From Anaerolinea sp. (GTDB taxonomy: Bacteria > Chloroflexota > Anaerolineae > Anaerolineales > Anaerolineaceae), in assembly GCA_029975055.1 (NCBI GenBank), contig JARKPU010000013.1, positions 372,001 to 436,000 on the forward strand: 64,000 nt of DNA, read 5' to 3'. Below the pieces are notes generated by a model. It worked only from the letters and a program-made list of their open reading frames with translations, was not told the DNA's origin and ran no database searches. Shown here one piece after another: positions 8,098 to 16,787 of this stretch. A program made the translations under genes and the position numbers. Each line of letters starts with the position of its first letter. Position 1 is the stretch's first letter.

Positions 8098-9387
8098 TCA
8101 GGCAGCCGAGTCCGGCTCGCTGAGTTGAGACGGTTGGTCTGCTGGCTTGAGAGCCTTCTTTGGGTCTCGCACGGTGAAATGCAGGCAGAAGATCGCTGCG
8201 ACGGCGCAGGCGGCCGATGCCAGGAACGTGCTGGTGTAACCGGCTTCGTTGGCCAGCCAGCCCCCGATAAGCGGCGCCAGGATGGTGAAAGGCGAGATCA
8301 GCGTGTTGGCCATTCCGATATATGTGGGGCGCGACTCATCGTTGCCGAATTGCAAGGTGAATGCCATCATAATCGTCCAAAGGGCGGTCGAAGCGGTTCC
8401 GGTGAAGAGCATCACCGCGTAGAACCAGTTGAATGAAGGCGCAAACCAGGCGGTGAGTGCACTGAGCCCCATCGAGATGAGGCCGATCTCGAGGACGCCC
8501 TTCCGGCTCCAGCGGTCAGCCAGCCAGCCCATGCCGATGTTCATGACGACCTGGGTGGCCATGAGCACACTGGTCATCAGGCCGGCCTGGAATTCCGTCG
8601 CGCCGAGGTTGTTCACCACGTGGACGGCATAGAAAGAAAAGCCCATGGTGCCGAACTGGCTCAACACGCGGCTGACGAGCAGCCAGACGAAATTCCGGTC
8701 GGAGCGTAAGATCGACAGCATGTTCGTCCAGAGCGATGATTGGGCGAAGACGCTGTCATCCACCACATGAGGCGGTTCACGCGTGGCGTTGACACAGAAC
8801 CAGGAGACGGTGAGCCAGACGCATGCGATGGAAAATGTGGCGGCATAATTATAGGGGTATGCGATGCGCTCCAAGATCACGCCCGCGACGATTGCCCCAC
8901 CGCTGGCCAACAAATTGGCGGCTGCTCCCTGCACCCCAAAGAACGTGGCCAGGTAATCCGGGAGGATCACCTTGTGGATCATCACCTGCCATGGGTTAGC
9001 GGTGAACCCGGCCCCCAGGCCCTGCCAGACGAGCATGGCGAAGGTGAAGATGATCCCCAGCGTCGGACCGATCTTCGGCAGGAGGAGCGCGACGAGTACC
9101 AGCCCGGCGAACGGCAAACGTTCCTGAATGGTGAGGATGGCCACCAGGGGCTTATAGCGCGGCTGGCGGGCGGTGTGGCGAGCCATTAGCAATTGTGGGA
9201 GCTGCCAGCCCAGGGTATGCACCGCCGCCACCAGCCCGATCAGAATGGCCGAATGGGTCAGGGTGGAAACGAAGAGCGGGATGACCGTGCTGAACGAGGC
9301 AAAGCCAAATGCAAGACCGAAGAACGCGCCATCCAAAACGTTGGCGATGTAATTCCACTTTAAGTTGCGTTGAATTTCAGCCTGCAT
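8098..9387 (-). CDS. MFS transporter
   Basis: The 429-residue protein has 12 predicted membrane helices split by a charged central loop, as in the major facilitator superfamily. The second half carries an MGWLADRWSRKGVLE segment, which matches the conserved loop motif between helices (GxLaDrxGrkxxl). Substrate cannot be told from sequence. It probably shares a transcript with the methyltransferase just downstream, so export of a methylated compound is a possible but untested idea. Confidence 0.85.
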   Translation of the reverse strand: MQAEIQRNLKWNYIANVLDGAFFGLAFGFASFSTVIPLFVSTLTHSAILIGLVAAVHTLGWQLPQLLMARHTARQPRYKPLVAILTIQERLPFAGLVLVALLLPKIGPTLGIIFTFAMLVWQGLGAGFTANPWQVMIHKVILPDYLATFFGVQGAAANLLASGGAIVAGVILERIAYPYNYAATFSIACVWLTVSWFCVNATREPPHVVDDSVFAQSSLWTNMLSILRSDRNFVWLLVSRVLSQFGTMGFSFYAVHVVNNLGATEFQAGLMTSVLMATQVVMNIGMGWLADRWSRKGVLEIGLISMGLSALTAWFAPSFNWFYAVMLFTGTASTALWTIMMAFTLQFGNDESRPTYIGMANTLISPFTILAPLIGGWLANEAGYTSTFLASAACAVAAIFCLHFTVRDPKKALKPADQPSQLSEPDSAA

Positions 9388-9411
9388 AAGACGACCATTT
9401 CATAAAGCAAA

Positions 9412-9454
9412 GGCTTCCGCCGCAACACCTGTCGAATGGGAAGCTTCGGAAGCC
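9412..9454 (-). terminator. Candidate terminator of the rel-moeA-VKOR group
   Basis: An 8-bp inverted repeat (GGCTTCCG at 9412-9419 with CGGAAGCC at 9447-9454) with a long loop is followed on the minus strand by TTTGCTTT. The long loop makes it a weaker call. Confidence 0.5.
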
Positions 9455-9486
9455 CAGCCTGATTAGGAAGCTACTGCCTGGAACGA

Positions 9487-9726
9487 TCAGAACTCTTCTT
9501 CTTCCTCGTCCATCCAGATATCTTCGTCCTCATCCCCCTCTTCATCATCGACTTCTTCCCATTCTTCGATCTCTTCTTCTTCGTCCCACTCGTCCTCCGC
9601 ATTGGCCTCGGCATTGGGGCTGTAGGTGTTGCAACCCGTGTCGGGGTCAACTTCTACGAGGGCCGCGCTGCAGTAGCCTTCATCCAGAAAGACGCAATCG
9701 AGATAATGACATCGAATACGAGGCAT
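9487..9726 (-). CDS. Small four-Cys protein with highly acidic tail
   Basis: This 79-residue protein starts after a good GGAGG site. The first 40 residues carry four cysteines (Cys6, Cys11, Cys19 and Cys32) in a compact arrangement that could bind zinc or an iron-sulfur centre. Of the last 40 residues, 28 are Asp or Glu, broken only by a few Trp, Ile and Val. I do not recognise a named family. It follows the VKOR gene with a 14-base gap and is probably cotranscribed with it, so a thiol or redox link is possible. The reading frame runs further upstream without a stop, but that part overlaps the VKOR gene and has no ribosome site. Confidence 0.75.
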   Translation of the reverse strand: MPRIRCHYLDCVFLDEGYCSAALVEVDPDTGCNTYSPNAEANAEDEWDEEEEIEEWEEVDDEEGDEDEDIWMDEEEEEF

Positions 9727-9740
9727 AGGTTTCCTCCAGG

Positions 9741-10187
9741 CTAAGTATTTGGGCTGCCTTGATTTCGAAACAATCGTAGAGCTGTCAAAACGAAAATTCC
9801 GGTCAGCATCCCTGCCGAAACAACACAGTAAGGGCAGATTGCACGGATGACTGCAATTTCGAGATAAGTCAGATAAGCCGAGTAGAGCACCCCTGCCAGA
9901 CTGATTCCGAACTGCAGTAAAACACCGTTCTCGGCAAGAAATGTATTCTGGTGCTCGAGCAAGAGAACTGCCAGAATTGCGATATACGCAACTGCGCCCA
10001 GGAGGGCGACCGGAACCCCCATGATTTCCGAGTAGCGACTGGTGTTGACCGCTTCGCAGTTCCCCAGGCCTGGCAGGCAGGCGGCAGCCGTGTTGGAGAG
10101 CTTGATCCACGTCAGGTAGAGCGCATCCGCCAGGCCGATTCCTGCCAATATTATAGTGAAAATTCTCGCGGTTCGCTCATTTTTCAT
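9741..10187 (-). CDS. Vitamin K epoxide reductase (VKOR) family protein
   Basis: VKOR proteins are quinone-linked thiol oxidases that sit in the membrane and, in bacteria lacking DsbB, re-oxidise the disulfide-forming DsbA-like partner. This 148-residue protein has four to five helices, the loop cysteines Cys37 and Cys44 followed by a conserved Ser50, and the active-site CPYC at residues 118-121. All four redox cysteines are present, so it should be active. Unlike many bacterial homologues it has no fused thioredoxin domain, and no DsbA-like gene is next to it. Its ATG overlaps the moeA stop by four bases. Confidence 0.9.
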   Translation of the reverse strand: MKNERTARIFTIILAGIGLADALYLTWIKLSNTAAACLPGLGNCEAVNTSRYSEIMGVPVALLGAVAYIAILAVLLLEHQNTFLAENGVLLQFGISLAGVLYSAYLTYLEIAVIRAICPYCVVSAGMLTGIFVLTALRLFRNQGSPNT

Positions 10188-11434
10188 GACGAAATTCTAT
10201 CCAGTCGCCAGATGTTAACCTTGGAGCCGGCAGGAAGCGATTTTACCCCAGAGGGGAGAATCAGTAAAGCACTTGCTTTGCTCAAAGCAAAAAGATTGGC
10301 CGATCCCTGATGCCCGCTGAGCGAGACGAACAAGCCGCTGTCGATTTCCTCCACGCGGGCGCGCAGGTAGCTCTCTCTCCCATCGGATTCGACATCCTCG
10401 GCGAGCGTTGCCGTCTCCAACCGGTGCCGTAGAGGCGGCTCGCCGCGCAATTTGCGAATGACCGGGAGAAGGAAGATCAGGCTGCCAACGTAGGCGGAGA
10501 CGGGATTTCCAGGCAGCCCAAGAAAGGGGACGGTTTCGAAATTGCCAAACGCGACCGGTTTGCCGGGGCGTATGTTCACGCGCCAGAAGGCGATTCTACC
10601 GTGCTGTTCGATCACCTCCCGAACATAATCAAAGGCGCCCACCGAAACCCCGGCCGATGAGACGATTAAATCCGGCTGGTGATCGAGGGCCGCCTGGAAG
10701 TGCGCCAGGACATCCCGCGGATCGTCTCTGGCGATGCCGAGGTCGACCACCTCGGCTCCGGCCTCGCGCAACAAACCGGAGAGGACAAAGCGGTTGGCAT
10801 CGTAGATCTGGCCGGGTTGCAGCTGAGAACCGGGCTCGAGCAGCTCATTTCCAGAGGAAAAGATCGCCACGCGGGGAGGGGAGATGACACTGATTTGCGC
10901 GTAGCCGAATGAGGCGAGCAGGCCAACGTCCTGCGGGGTCAGCTTCTTCCCCGCCTGCAGAATGAAGGTTCCTTTTGGCAGGTCCTGCCCACGCGTGCGG
11001 ATGTAATCGCCCGTTCGGGGTGGGCGCGAGATGAGCACAAACCCCTCTGAATAGCGGCTCAGATCCACATCCTCGAGCGGGATGACCGCATCGGCTCCGG
11101 GTGGGACTGGCGCGCCGGTCATGATGCGCGCCGCCGTCCCCGGCCGGAGAGGCGCCACATCGCCGGTGCCGGCAGGGATATCCTGTGCCACGGGCAGACT
11201 CACCGGGTGCTCCCGGCTGGCTGCGCTGAGGTCGGCACAGTGCACGGCGAAACCATCCATGGATGAATTATCGAAAGGCGGCATATCCTGGGTGGCGGCC
11301 ACGTCCTGGGCCAGCACCTTGCCGTAAGCCTCTGCGAGCGGCACGGTGACAGCCGGGCGAGGAGTGAACACAGCCAGGATGCGTTCTTGGGCTTCGCGGA
11401 CGGAGATCAGGTCATCCAAGTTGCCTCCAGACAC
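10184..11434 (-). CDS. moeA: Molybdopterin molybdenumtransferase MoeA
   Basis: MoeA inserts molybdate (or tungstate in some lineages) into adenylated molybdopterin in the last step of cofactor synthesis. The protein has the N-terminal MPPFDNSSMDGFAV motif, the RIMTGAPVPPGADAVI segment, the GNEL motif, the SAGVSVGAFDYV catalytic loop and LGLPGNPVSAYV near the end. The GTG with AAAGGAG five bases upstream is the best start; another GTG seven codons earlier overlaps the rel stop codon. Tungsten or molybdenum cofactor would serve the aldehyde ferredoxin oxidoreductase elsewhere in this window. Confidence 0.92.
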   Translation of the reverse strand: MSGGNLDDLISVREAQERILAVFTPRPAVTVPLAEAYGKVLAQDVAATQDMPPFDNSSMDGFAVHCADLSAASREHPVSLPVAQDIPAGTGDVAPLRPGTAARIMTGAPVPPGADAVIPLEDVDLSRYSEGFVLISRPPRTGDYIRTRGQDLPKGTFILQAGKKLTPQDVGLLASFGYAQISVISPPRVAIFSSGNELLEPGSQLQPGQIYDANRFVLSGLLREAGAEVVDLGIARDDPRDVLAHFQAALDHQPDLIVSSAGVSVGAFDYVREVIEQHGRIAFWRVNIRPGKPVAFGNFETVPFLGLPGNPVSAYVGSLIFLLPVIRKLRGEPPLRHRLETATLAEDVESDGRESYLRARVEEIDSGLFVSLSGHQGSANLFALSKASALLILPSGVKSLPAGSKVNIWRLDRISS

Positions 11435-11451
11435 TGGCGCTCCTTTCTGGA

Positions 11452-13695
11452 TCACCCCGGTTTCACCCGGTGCGCTTCGGTGACATTCGGCAGGTTTTCG
11501 ATGCGCGTCAACACGCGGCTCAACTGGCCGATGTCGCCCACTTCCAGGACGAGTTTGATCGTTGCGAGGTGATGGCTGACCTTGATATTGACATCCAGGA
11601 TGTTGATGTTCTCTTCGCCCAGGATGGCAGAGATATCACCCATCAAGCCCTGCCGGTCGTAGGCCTTGATTTCTACCGGCACGGGGTAAGTCTTGGGGGC
11701 TGCACCCCAGGAAACCCGGATGATCCGATCGCGCTCGTCGAGCGTCAGGATATTCGGGCAATCCTGGCGATGGATGGTCACCCCGCGCCCTCGGGTGATG
11801 TAGCCGATGATTTCGTCGCCTGGGACCGGCTTGCAGCAGCGGGCAAAGGATGTCAGAATCCCTTTCAACCCCAAGACAGTCACCGTGGCGCTTTGCTGCG
11901 CTTTTGCTTCATCGAGAGCAGGGTGCGGAGAGATGAGAAGCGGATCGGTGGCCTTTTCTTTGCTCAAATCGCCGAGTTTATTGACGATCTTCCCGACGGT
12001 GATGTCGCCGCAGCCGATGGCGACATAGAGGTCATCGGGCGCGCGGAAATCGAAGGCTTTCGCCAGCTTGTCCGGCTCCATCTCCAGGCCCAGGCGGCGA
12101 AGCTCGCGTTCGAGGATATTCTTGCCCTGCGAGAGGTTTTGTTCGCGGTCTTGCCACTTAAACCAGGCGCGAATCTTGGCCCGCGCGCGCTGGGTTTTGA
12201 CCAGGCCGAGGTTGGTGTTCAGCCAATCGCGGCTGGGACCGCCGTGCTTCGCGGTCAGGATTTCCACCTGGTCGCCGGTCTTCAGCTCGTAATCGAGGGT
12301 GACCAGCTTGCCGTTCACCTTGGCGCCGCGGCAGCGGTGACCGATTTCGGTGTGCACATGGTAGGCGAAATCGATCGGCGTCGAGCCTTGCGGAAGGTCA
12401 ATGATGTCGCCGCGCGGGGTGAAGACATACACACGGTCCTGGAAGACATCCGTCCGCATGCCATCCATGAATTCGGCCGCATCGGTCACCTCTTGCCGCC
12501 AATCCATCAAGCGGCGCAGCGTGTTCACGCGCTGCTCATAGCCCTCGTCGATCCGCCCGCCCTTCTCTTTATAACGCCAGTGCGAGGCAATGCCGAACTC
12601 GGCGTTCTTGTGCATCTCGGCGGTGCGGATCTGCACTTCGAGCGGCTTGCCATCGTCATAGATGACGGCCGTGTGCAGCGACTGGTAGTTGTTATCTTTC
12701 GGCGCGGCGATGTAATCATCGAACTCGTGCGGAATGGGACGCCAGTGGGTGTGGATGACCCCCAGCGCGGCGTAGCAATCCTGCGTGGAATCGACGATCA
12801 GGCGCACACCGCGCAGGTCCATGAGCATATCGAATGGGCGGGACTTCTCCAGCATTTTTTTGTAGATCGAGTAGATATGCTTGGGCCGTCCTGAAATTTC
12901 GGCGTGGATACCGTTCTGCTCAAGGGTTGTCTGCAGCCGGTCGATGATCTCGTCCACCTGCTTCTGGCGGTCGGCGCGTTTCTGCGCGAGCAGGTCGGCG
13001 ATTTCTTTATATTTCTCCGGTTCGACGTAGCGGAAAGCCAGGTCTTCCAGTTCCCATTTGATTTGCCAGATGCCCAGCCGGTTGGCAAGTGGAGCGAAGA
13101 TGTCCAATGTTTCCTGGGCGATGCGCGCGCGTTTATTCTCCGGCATGTGCCGCAGCGTGCGCATATTGTGAAGCCGGTCGGCCAGCTTGATGAGCACCAC
13201 GCGGATATCTTCGCCCATAGCGAGGAACGTTTTACGCAGCGTCTCTTGCGCCAGCAGCTTGCGGCGGGAATCGTCCACCACTTCGAGGACGGGTTCCTCT
13301 TCAAGGCCGTATTCCTCGATCTCGGAGTAATGCTGGTCTCCGCGGCTGACGCGCGGCAGGTGAGTCAGCTTGGTGACGCCGTCTACCAGCCGGGCGATTT
13401 CGTCGTTGAATTCGCGGCGGATATCATCCAGCGTGACGTTCGTGTCTTCTACGGTGTCGTGAAGCATCCCGGCGGCGATGATGGCGGGCGGGACTTCCAA
13501 CTCGGCCAATATGGCCGCCACCGCCACGCAGTGGCTGATATATGGGTCACCGCTGGCGCGTTTTTGCCCGGCGTGGGCCGCTTCGGCAAAACGGTAAGCA
13601 TGCTCGATCAGCTCTCGATCGGCCGGGGTGTAGTTTTCAGGGAGGCTATTGATCAGGTTTTCGATCGACATGCTCATCCAGGTATGTGCATCCAT
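11452..13695 (-). CDS. rel: Bifunctional (p)ppGpp synthetase/hydrolase
   Basis: The enzyme makes and breaks the stringent-response alarmone (p)ppGpp. The 747-residue chain has the full Rel/SpoT layout. An HD hydrolase domain keeps His79-Asp80 and Glu83-Asp84 (HDTVEDT). The synthetase domain has DLRGVRLIVDS, AAPKDNNYQSLHT and EVQIRTAEMHKNAEFG. Then come a TGS domain (VYVFTPRGDIIDLPQG), a zinc-finger-like CCKPVPGDEIIGY segment and a C-terminal ACT domain. Both catalytic sites look intact. The start is uncertain, since ATG codons at residues 1, 7 and 9 all have weak ribosome sites. moeA follows closely. Confidence 0.93.
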   Translation of the reverse strand: MDAHTWMSMSIENLINSLPENYTPADRELIEHAYRFAEAAHAGQKRASGDPYISHCVAVAAILAELEVPPAIIAAGMLHDTVEDTNVTLDDIRREFNDEIARLVDGVTKLTHLPRVSRGDQHYSEIEEYGLEEEPVLEVVDDSRRKLLAQETLRKTFLAMGEDIRVVLIKLADRLHNMRTLRHMPENKRARIAQETLDIFAPLANRLGIWQIKWELEDLAFRYVEPEKYKEIADLLAQKRADRQKQVDEIIDRLQTTLEQNGIHAEISGRPKHIYSIYKKMLEKSRPFDMLMDLRGVRLIVDSTQDCYAALGVIHTHWRPIPHEFDDYIAAPKDNNYQSLHTAVIYDDGKPLEVQIRTAEMHKNAEFGIASHWRYKEKGGRIDEGYEQRVNTLRRLMDWRQEVTDAAEFMDGMRTDVFQDRVYVFTPRGDIIDLPQGSTPIDFAYHVHTEIGHRCRGAKVNGKLVTLDYELKTGDQVEILTAKHGGPSRDWLNTNLGLVKTQRARAKIRAWFKWQDREQNLSQGKNILERELRRLGLEMEPDKLAKAFDFRAPDDLYVAIGCGDITVGKIVNKLGDLSKEKATDPLLISPHPALDEAKAQQSATVTVLGLKGILTSFARCCKPVPGDEIIGYITRGRGVTIHRQDCPNILTLDERDRIIRVSWGAAPKTYPVPVEIKAYDRQGLMGDISAILGEENINILDVNIKVSHHLATIKLVLEVGDIGQLSRVLTRIENLPNVTEAHRVKPG

Positions 13696-13800
13696 TGCTG
13701 TGATGCAAGGCTGCTTAAATATACCCGCCTGTGAATTAAAAGCAAGGGCAGAATCTCGCCATTCGTGAATTTTCTTCTTTCATGGCGCGTATACGCCCGG

Positions 13801-14466
13801 TCATTTCCGGTCCAGCAGAGCACAAATACGCTCCAGCGGAAGGTCGGCTAGCGAAGGGACAATGAGATTGGCTTGCGAAAGATCCAGGTCGCGGCTGACC
13901 GGGGTCGGCACGGCAACGCAGAATATACCGGCGGCCCTGGCCGCTCGAATGCCATTCGGCGAGTCCTCGACGGCGAGAGCATCGCCAGCGCCGACGCCGA
14001 GGCGTTCGAGCGCGAGGCGGTAGAGAGCCGGGTCAGGCTTCACTTCGGCGACATCATCCTTGGTGCACAATGCATGAAAATGATGCAAAATGCCCAGGCG
14101 CTCGAGGTTGCCACTCACCCAGTCAATGCCGGAGCTTGAGGCCACGGCAACCTTCAGACCGCGTTCGCCGGACAGGGAAAGATAGGCTTCTATTCCGGGC
14201 AAAGGCGGCATGGTTCGTATCAACTGGAGCAGCTGAGCTTTCTGCCTGGCCTTCAGCACCTGCCGGTTCACAGGCCTGCCGAGGCGTTCTTCCAGGTACA
14301 CCAACGGGTCGAAGGCCTGGAGGGATGACCCCATGCCCTTTTCCCAGGCCGACATTGGCAGATCAAGGCCGAACTCTGAATAGATGGACTGCCAGGTCTG
14401 ATATTCGGGTGTCTCGGTGTCGAGTATGACACCGTCGAAATCAAATATGAGCGCCTTGAGCGGCAT
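13801..14466 (-). CDS. HAD-superfamily phosphatase (beta-phosphoglucomutase-like)
   Basis: This 221-residue HAD hydrolase has the catalytic FDFDGVILDTE motif (Asp9 nucleophile, Asp11 acid), the VAVASSS threonine/serine motif II, a conserved Lys in AEVKPDP and the metal-binding VEDSPNGI motif. The helical cap after motif I is the type found in beta-phosphoglucomutase and small phosphatases such as YniC. The substrate is probably a sugar phosphate or similar metabolite. It is just downstream of the Ldh2-like oxidoreductase gene, with 20 bases between them, and may belong to that metabolic operon. Confidence 0.88.
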   Translation of the reverse strand: MPLKALIFDFDGVILDTETPEYQTWQSIYSEFGLDLPMSAWEKGMGSSLQAFDPLVYLEERLGRPVNRQVLKARQKAQLLQLIRTMPPLPGIEAYLSLSGERGLKVAVASSSGIDWVSGNLERLGILHHFHALCTKDDVAEVKPDPALYRLALERLGVGAGDALAVEDSPNGIRAARAAGIFCVAVPTPVSRDLDLSQANLIVPSLADLPLERICALLDRK

Positions 14467-14486
14467 GGCCCTCTCACCCGGTTGGA

Positions 14487-15593
14487 TTAGAAGGGGAAAT
14501 TATACCCTGCCAGCCCCAATTCTTCCTGCATCTGTTTGATGTCTCTCTGCAAGTCTGGAAGCACCTCAACGCCGTTCTGGCGCACGCGCATTTCGTTGTA
14601 GTATTCCTTTTCACCGGCGGTGTAGATGCGCGTCTGGCCGGGTTCCAGCGTGGCGGCGCGCAACTGGCGGAGGATTTCTCCGGTCGTTTTCTTGAAATCT
14701 TCCGGTTCGGTGAAGGCGGCCACGTCGATGGCCATGAAGAAATGTCCAAGCATGTTCGGCCGGCGGTTACCCTGCTCGTCGAAGCCGATCAGATCCCACA
14801 GGAATGCGCCGGATTGCAGCGATGCGCTCAAGATTTCGACCATCGTCGCCAGGCCATATCCCTTGTGGCCGCCCAGGGTTTCGCCGTCACCGCCAAGCGG
14901 GAGAAGCGCTGCCGTTTCTTTTGCGAAGCTGGCCAGGATAAAATCGGGGTCGGTGAGGGTGGCTCCCTGCGGGTCGATCACCCAGCCGGCAGGGGCGGGC
15001 TTCTTCTTGCGCGAAAGCACTTCCAGCTTGCCGCGCTGCGTGATGGAGGTGGCCGCATCGAACAGGAATGGGAAGGGTTCATCACTCGGCGCGCCGAAGG
15101 CGATCGGGTTGGTGCCCAGCATCGGCCGGACCCCGAAAGTCGGCGCAATGGAAGGCCGGGCGTTGGTGACCGTGAGGCCGACCATATCTTCTTTGACGGC
15201 CATCAGCGGGTAATAACCGGCGATGCCAAAGTGCGTGGAATTCCGCACCGCAACCGAGCCCATGCCAAATTTCCGTGCCTTTTGAATTGCCAGGCTCATT
15301 GCACGGTGGCCGATCACCTGGCCCATGCCATGGTGCCCATCCACCACCGCGGTGGTGGGCGACTCGCGCACGATCTCGAAATTCGTGACCGGGAACTGCA
15401 TCCCCTGGCGGATGCGGTCATAGTACAGCTTCAACCTGCCGATGCCGTGCGATTCGATGCCGCGAAGGTCGGATGTGATTAAAATCTCGGCGGTGATGCA
15501 GGCATCCTCTTCTGGAACGCCCAGTTTTACAAACACATCATGCATGAAGCGCTGCAGGGTCTCTACCGGAACATAAACGCTGGCTTGGTCCAT
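14487..15593 (-). CDS. Ldh2/malate-L-lactate dehydrogenase family oxidoreductase
   Basis: The 368-residue protein belongs to the Ldh2/MDG1 family of NAD(P)-dependent oxidoreductases with a non-Rossmann fold, which includes L-lactate, malate, ureidoglycolate and cyclic-imine (piperideine- or pyrroline-2-carboxylate) reductases. Typical motifs are SHGIGRLKLYYDR, VDGHHGMGQVIGHRAM, the GTNPIAFGAPS strand and GHKGYGLATMVEILS. I chose the ATG preceded by AAGGAG. The two genes upstream encode subunits of a flavoprotein dehydrogenase, so this enzyme may reduce the imino or keto acid made by them. Exact substrate is unknown. Confidence 0.85.
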   Translation of the reverse strand: MDQASVYVPVETLQRFMHDVFVKLGVPEEDACITAEILITSDLRGIESHGIGRLKLYYDRIRQGMQFPVTNFEIVRESPTTAVVDGHHGMGQVIGHRAMSLAIQKARKFGMGSVAVRNSTHFGIAGYYPLMAVKEDMVGLTVTNARPSIAPTFGVRPMLGTNPIAFGAPSDEPFPFLFDAATSITQRGKLEVLSRKKKPAPAGWVIDPQGATLTDPDFILASFAKETAALLPLGGDGETLGGHKGYGLATMVEILSASLQSGAFLWDLIGFDEQGNRRPNMLGHFFMAIDVAAFTEPEDFKKTTGEILRQLRAATLEPGQTRIYTAGEKEYYNEMRVRQNGVEVLPDLQRDIKQMQEELGLAGYNFPF

Positions 15594-15620
15594 GGATCGG
15601 TCTCCTTCAATGACTGGCAT

Positions 15621-16787
15621 TTATTTTAATTGTTCCTGACCGGAGAAGTTCCGGTAGGGAGAGAACATAGCTAAAATCTGTTGATCGCTATCAACTGCAT
15701 TCCCGGTGACAACCCGCGCGAGGAGCTCTCCCAGGCCCGGCCCGAGCATGAATCCCTGCCCGCACATACCGGCAGCCTGGAGGAAGCCATCTACTTCTCT
15801 GCTCCAGCCGACGATCGGGAAGCCATCCGGCGTCATGGGGTACAGGCCGCGCCATGTGCGACGCACGCGGATATTCTTCAAGCGAGGCATCACTTCCACC
15901 ATCCGGCGGGCAACCATCGGCAAGAAGCTGCTCGTCTCGCGGGTATCATACCCCCAAATGTTCGGGCTGGGGGTGATACAGAACATGAGCTGCCCGGTGA
16001 TGTGCTGATAGAAGTAGAAATTCGAAGAGCCGGTGTCTGGGCGAATATCCACAACCATCGGGTCGAGGAAGTGCGCGACGGCTTCGGTGATGGCCGATTC
16101 GTGAGAATCGGGCCGGACGGGGAGTTCCATGCCTCCCAGGCGGCCGATCTGCCCGGCCCATGCGCCTGCGGCGTTGATGACCACATCGGCCCCGTAAACC
16201 CCGCTGCGAGTGCGCACGCCCGCAACCTTCCCCGAGCGGATGACCAGTTCGGTGACCGGCTCGTTGAACCGAAATTCGGCGCCGTTTTGCAGGGCCTGGC
16301 GGTAGAAGGCGTGGATGGCGAGCAGGGGCGAAGCCGAACCATCATCGGGCGAGTAGGTGCCGCCGATTAAGTCATTCGGGTTAAGGTCCGGGATGCGCTC
16401 AAGAAGCTGAAAGGAGTCCAGCCAATCGATATTCAACCCATAGGATTTCTGGACGGTTAACAGGTTCTTGAGGGTTGTTTCTTCGCGTTCGCGATAGGCC
16501 ACAAAGACGTATCCGCCCTTGTACCATTCGATATCCTCGCCGTAGCGCTGTTTCCAGGTAGAAAACACCTCGATGCTGCGCAGGCACAGGCGGATTTTCG
16601 CAGGGTCGGAATGGGTGGCGCGAATGCCGCCGATGGCGTGTTTGTTTGAACCCTGCCCAACGGATGCAGCAGAATCCAGGACGAGCGTTCGCAGCCCCAT
16701 GCCTGCCAGGCTCATGGCCGCCGGGACGCCGATGGAGCCCGCCCCGATGACGATGACGTCGTAGTGAGGAATGGCGCGCTCAGTCAT
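15621..16787 (-). CDS. DAO-type FAD oxidoreductase (HcnC/SoxB-like subunit)
   Basis: The 388-residue protein has an N-terminal FAD-binding dinucleotide fold (VIVIGAGSIGVPAAMSLA) and the D-amino-acid oxidase/sarcosine oxidase domain. These proteins oxidise amine bonds of D-amino acids, glycine, sarcosine or cyclic imino acids. As part of an Hcn-like complex it would pass electrons to the larger iron-sulfur flavoprotein encoded just upstream, whose stop codon overlaps this start by eight bases. The C-terminal GMCGQGFMLGPGLGELLA motif closes the FAD site. An in-frame TTG earlier in the upstream gene is a less likely start. Confidence 0.85.
   Translation of the reverse strand: MTERAIPHYDVIVIGAGSIGVPAAMSLAGMGLRTLVLDSAASVGQGSNKHAIGGIRATHSDPAKIRLCLRSIEVFSTWKQRYGEDIEWYKGGYVFVAYREREETTLKNLLTVQKSYGLNIDWLDSFQLLERIPDLNPNDLIGGTYSPDDGSASPLLAIHAFYRQALQNGAEFRFNEPVTELVIRSGKVAGVRTRSGVYGADVVINAAGAWAGQIGRLGGMELPVRPDSHESAITEAVAHFLDPMVVDIRPDTGSSNFYFYQHITGQLMFCITPSPNIWGYDTRETSSFLPMVARRMVEVMPRLKNIRVRRTWRGLYPMTPDGFPIVGWSREVDGFLQAAGMCGQGFMLGPGLGELLARVVTGNAVDSDQQILAMFSPYRNFSGQEQLK

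Noticed and set aside
9727..10110. N-terminal extension of the acidic-tail protein
   Set aside because: It runs antiparallel in meaning to the VKOR gene on the same strand, in another frame, and the GGAGG-preceded ATG explains the small protein.
11470..12894. 474-codon plus-strand frame opposite rel
   Set aside because: Same reason: a shadow of rel with no ribosome site or known domain.
12904..13734. Long open frame on the plus strand opposite rel
   Set aside because: It lies entirely against the Rel coding sequence, has no family match, and results from high GC codon bias in the real gene.
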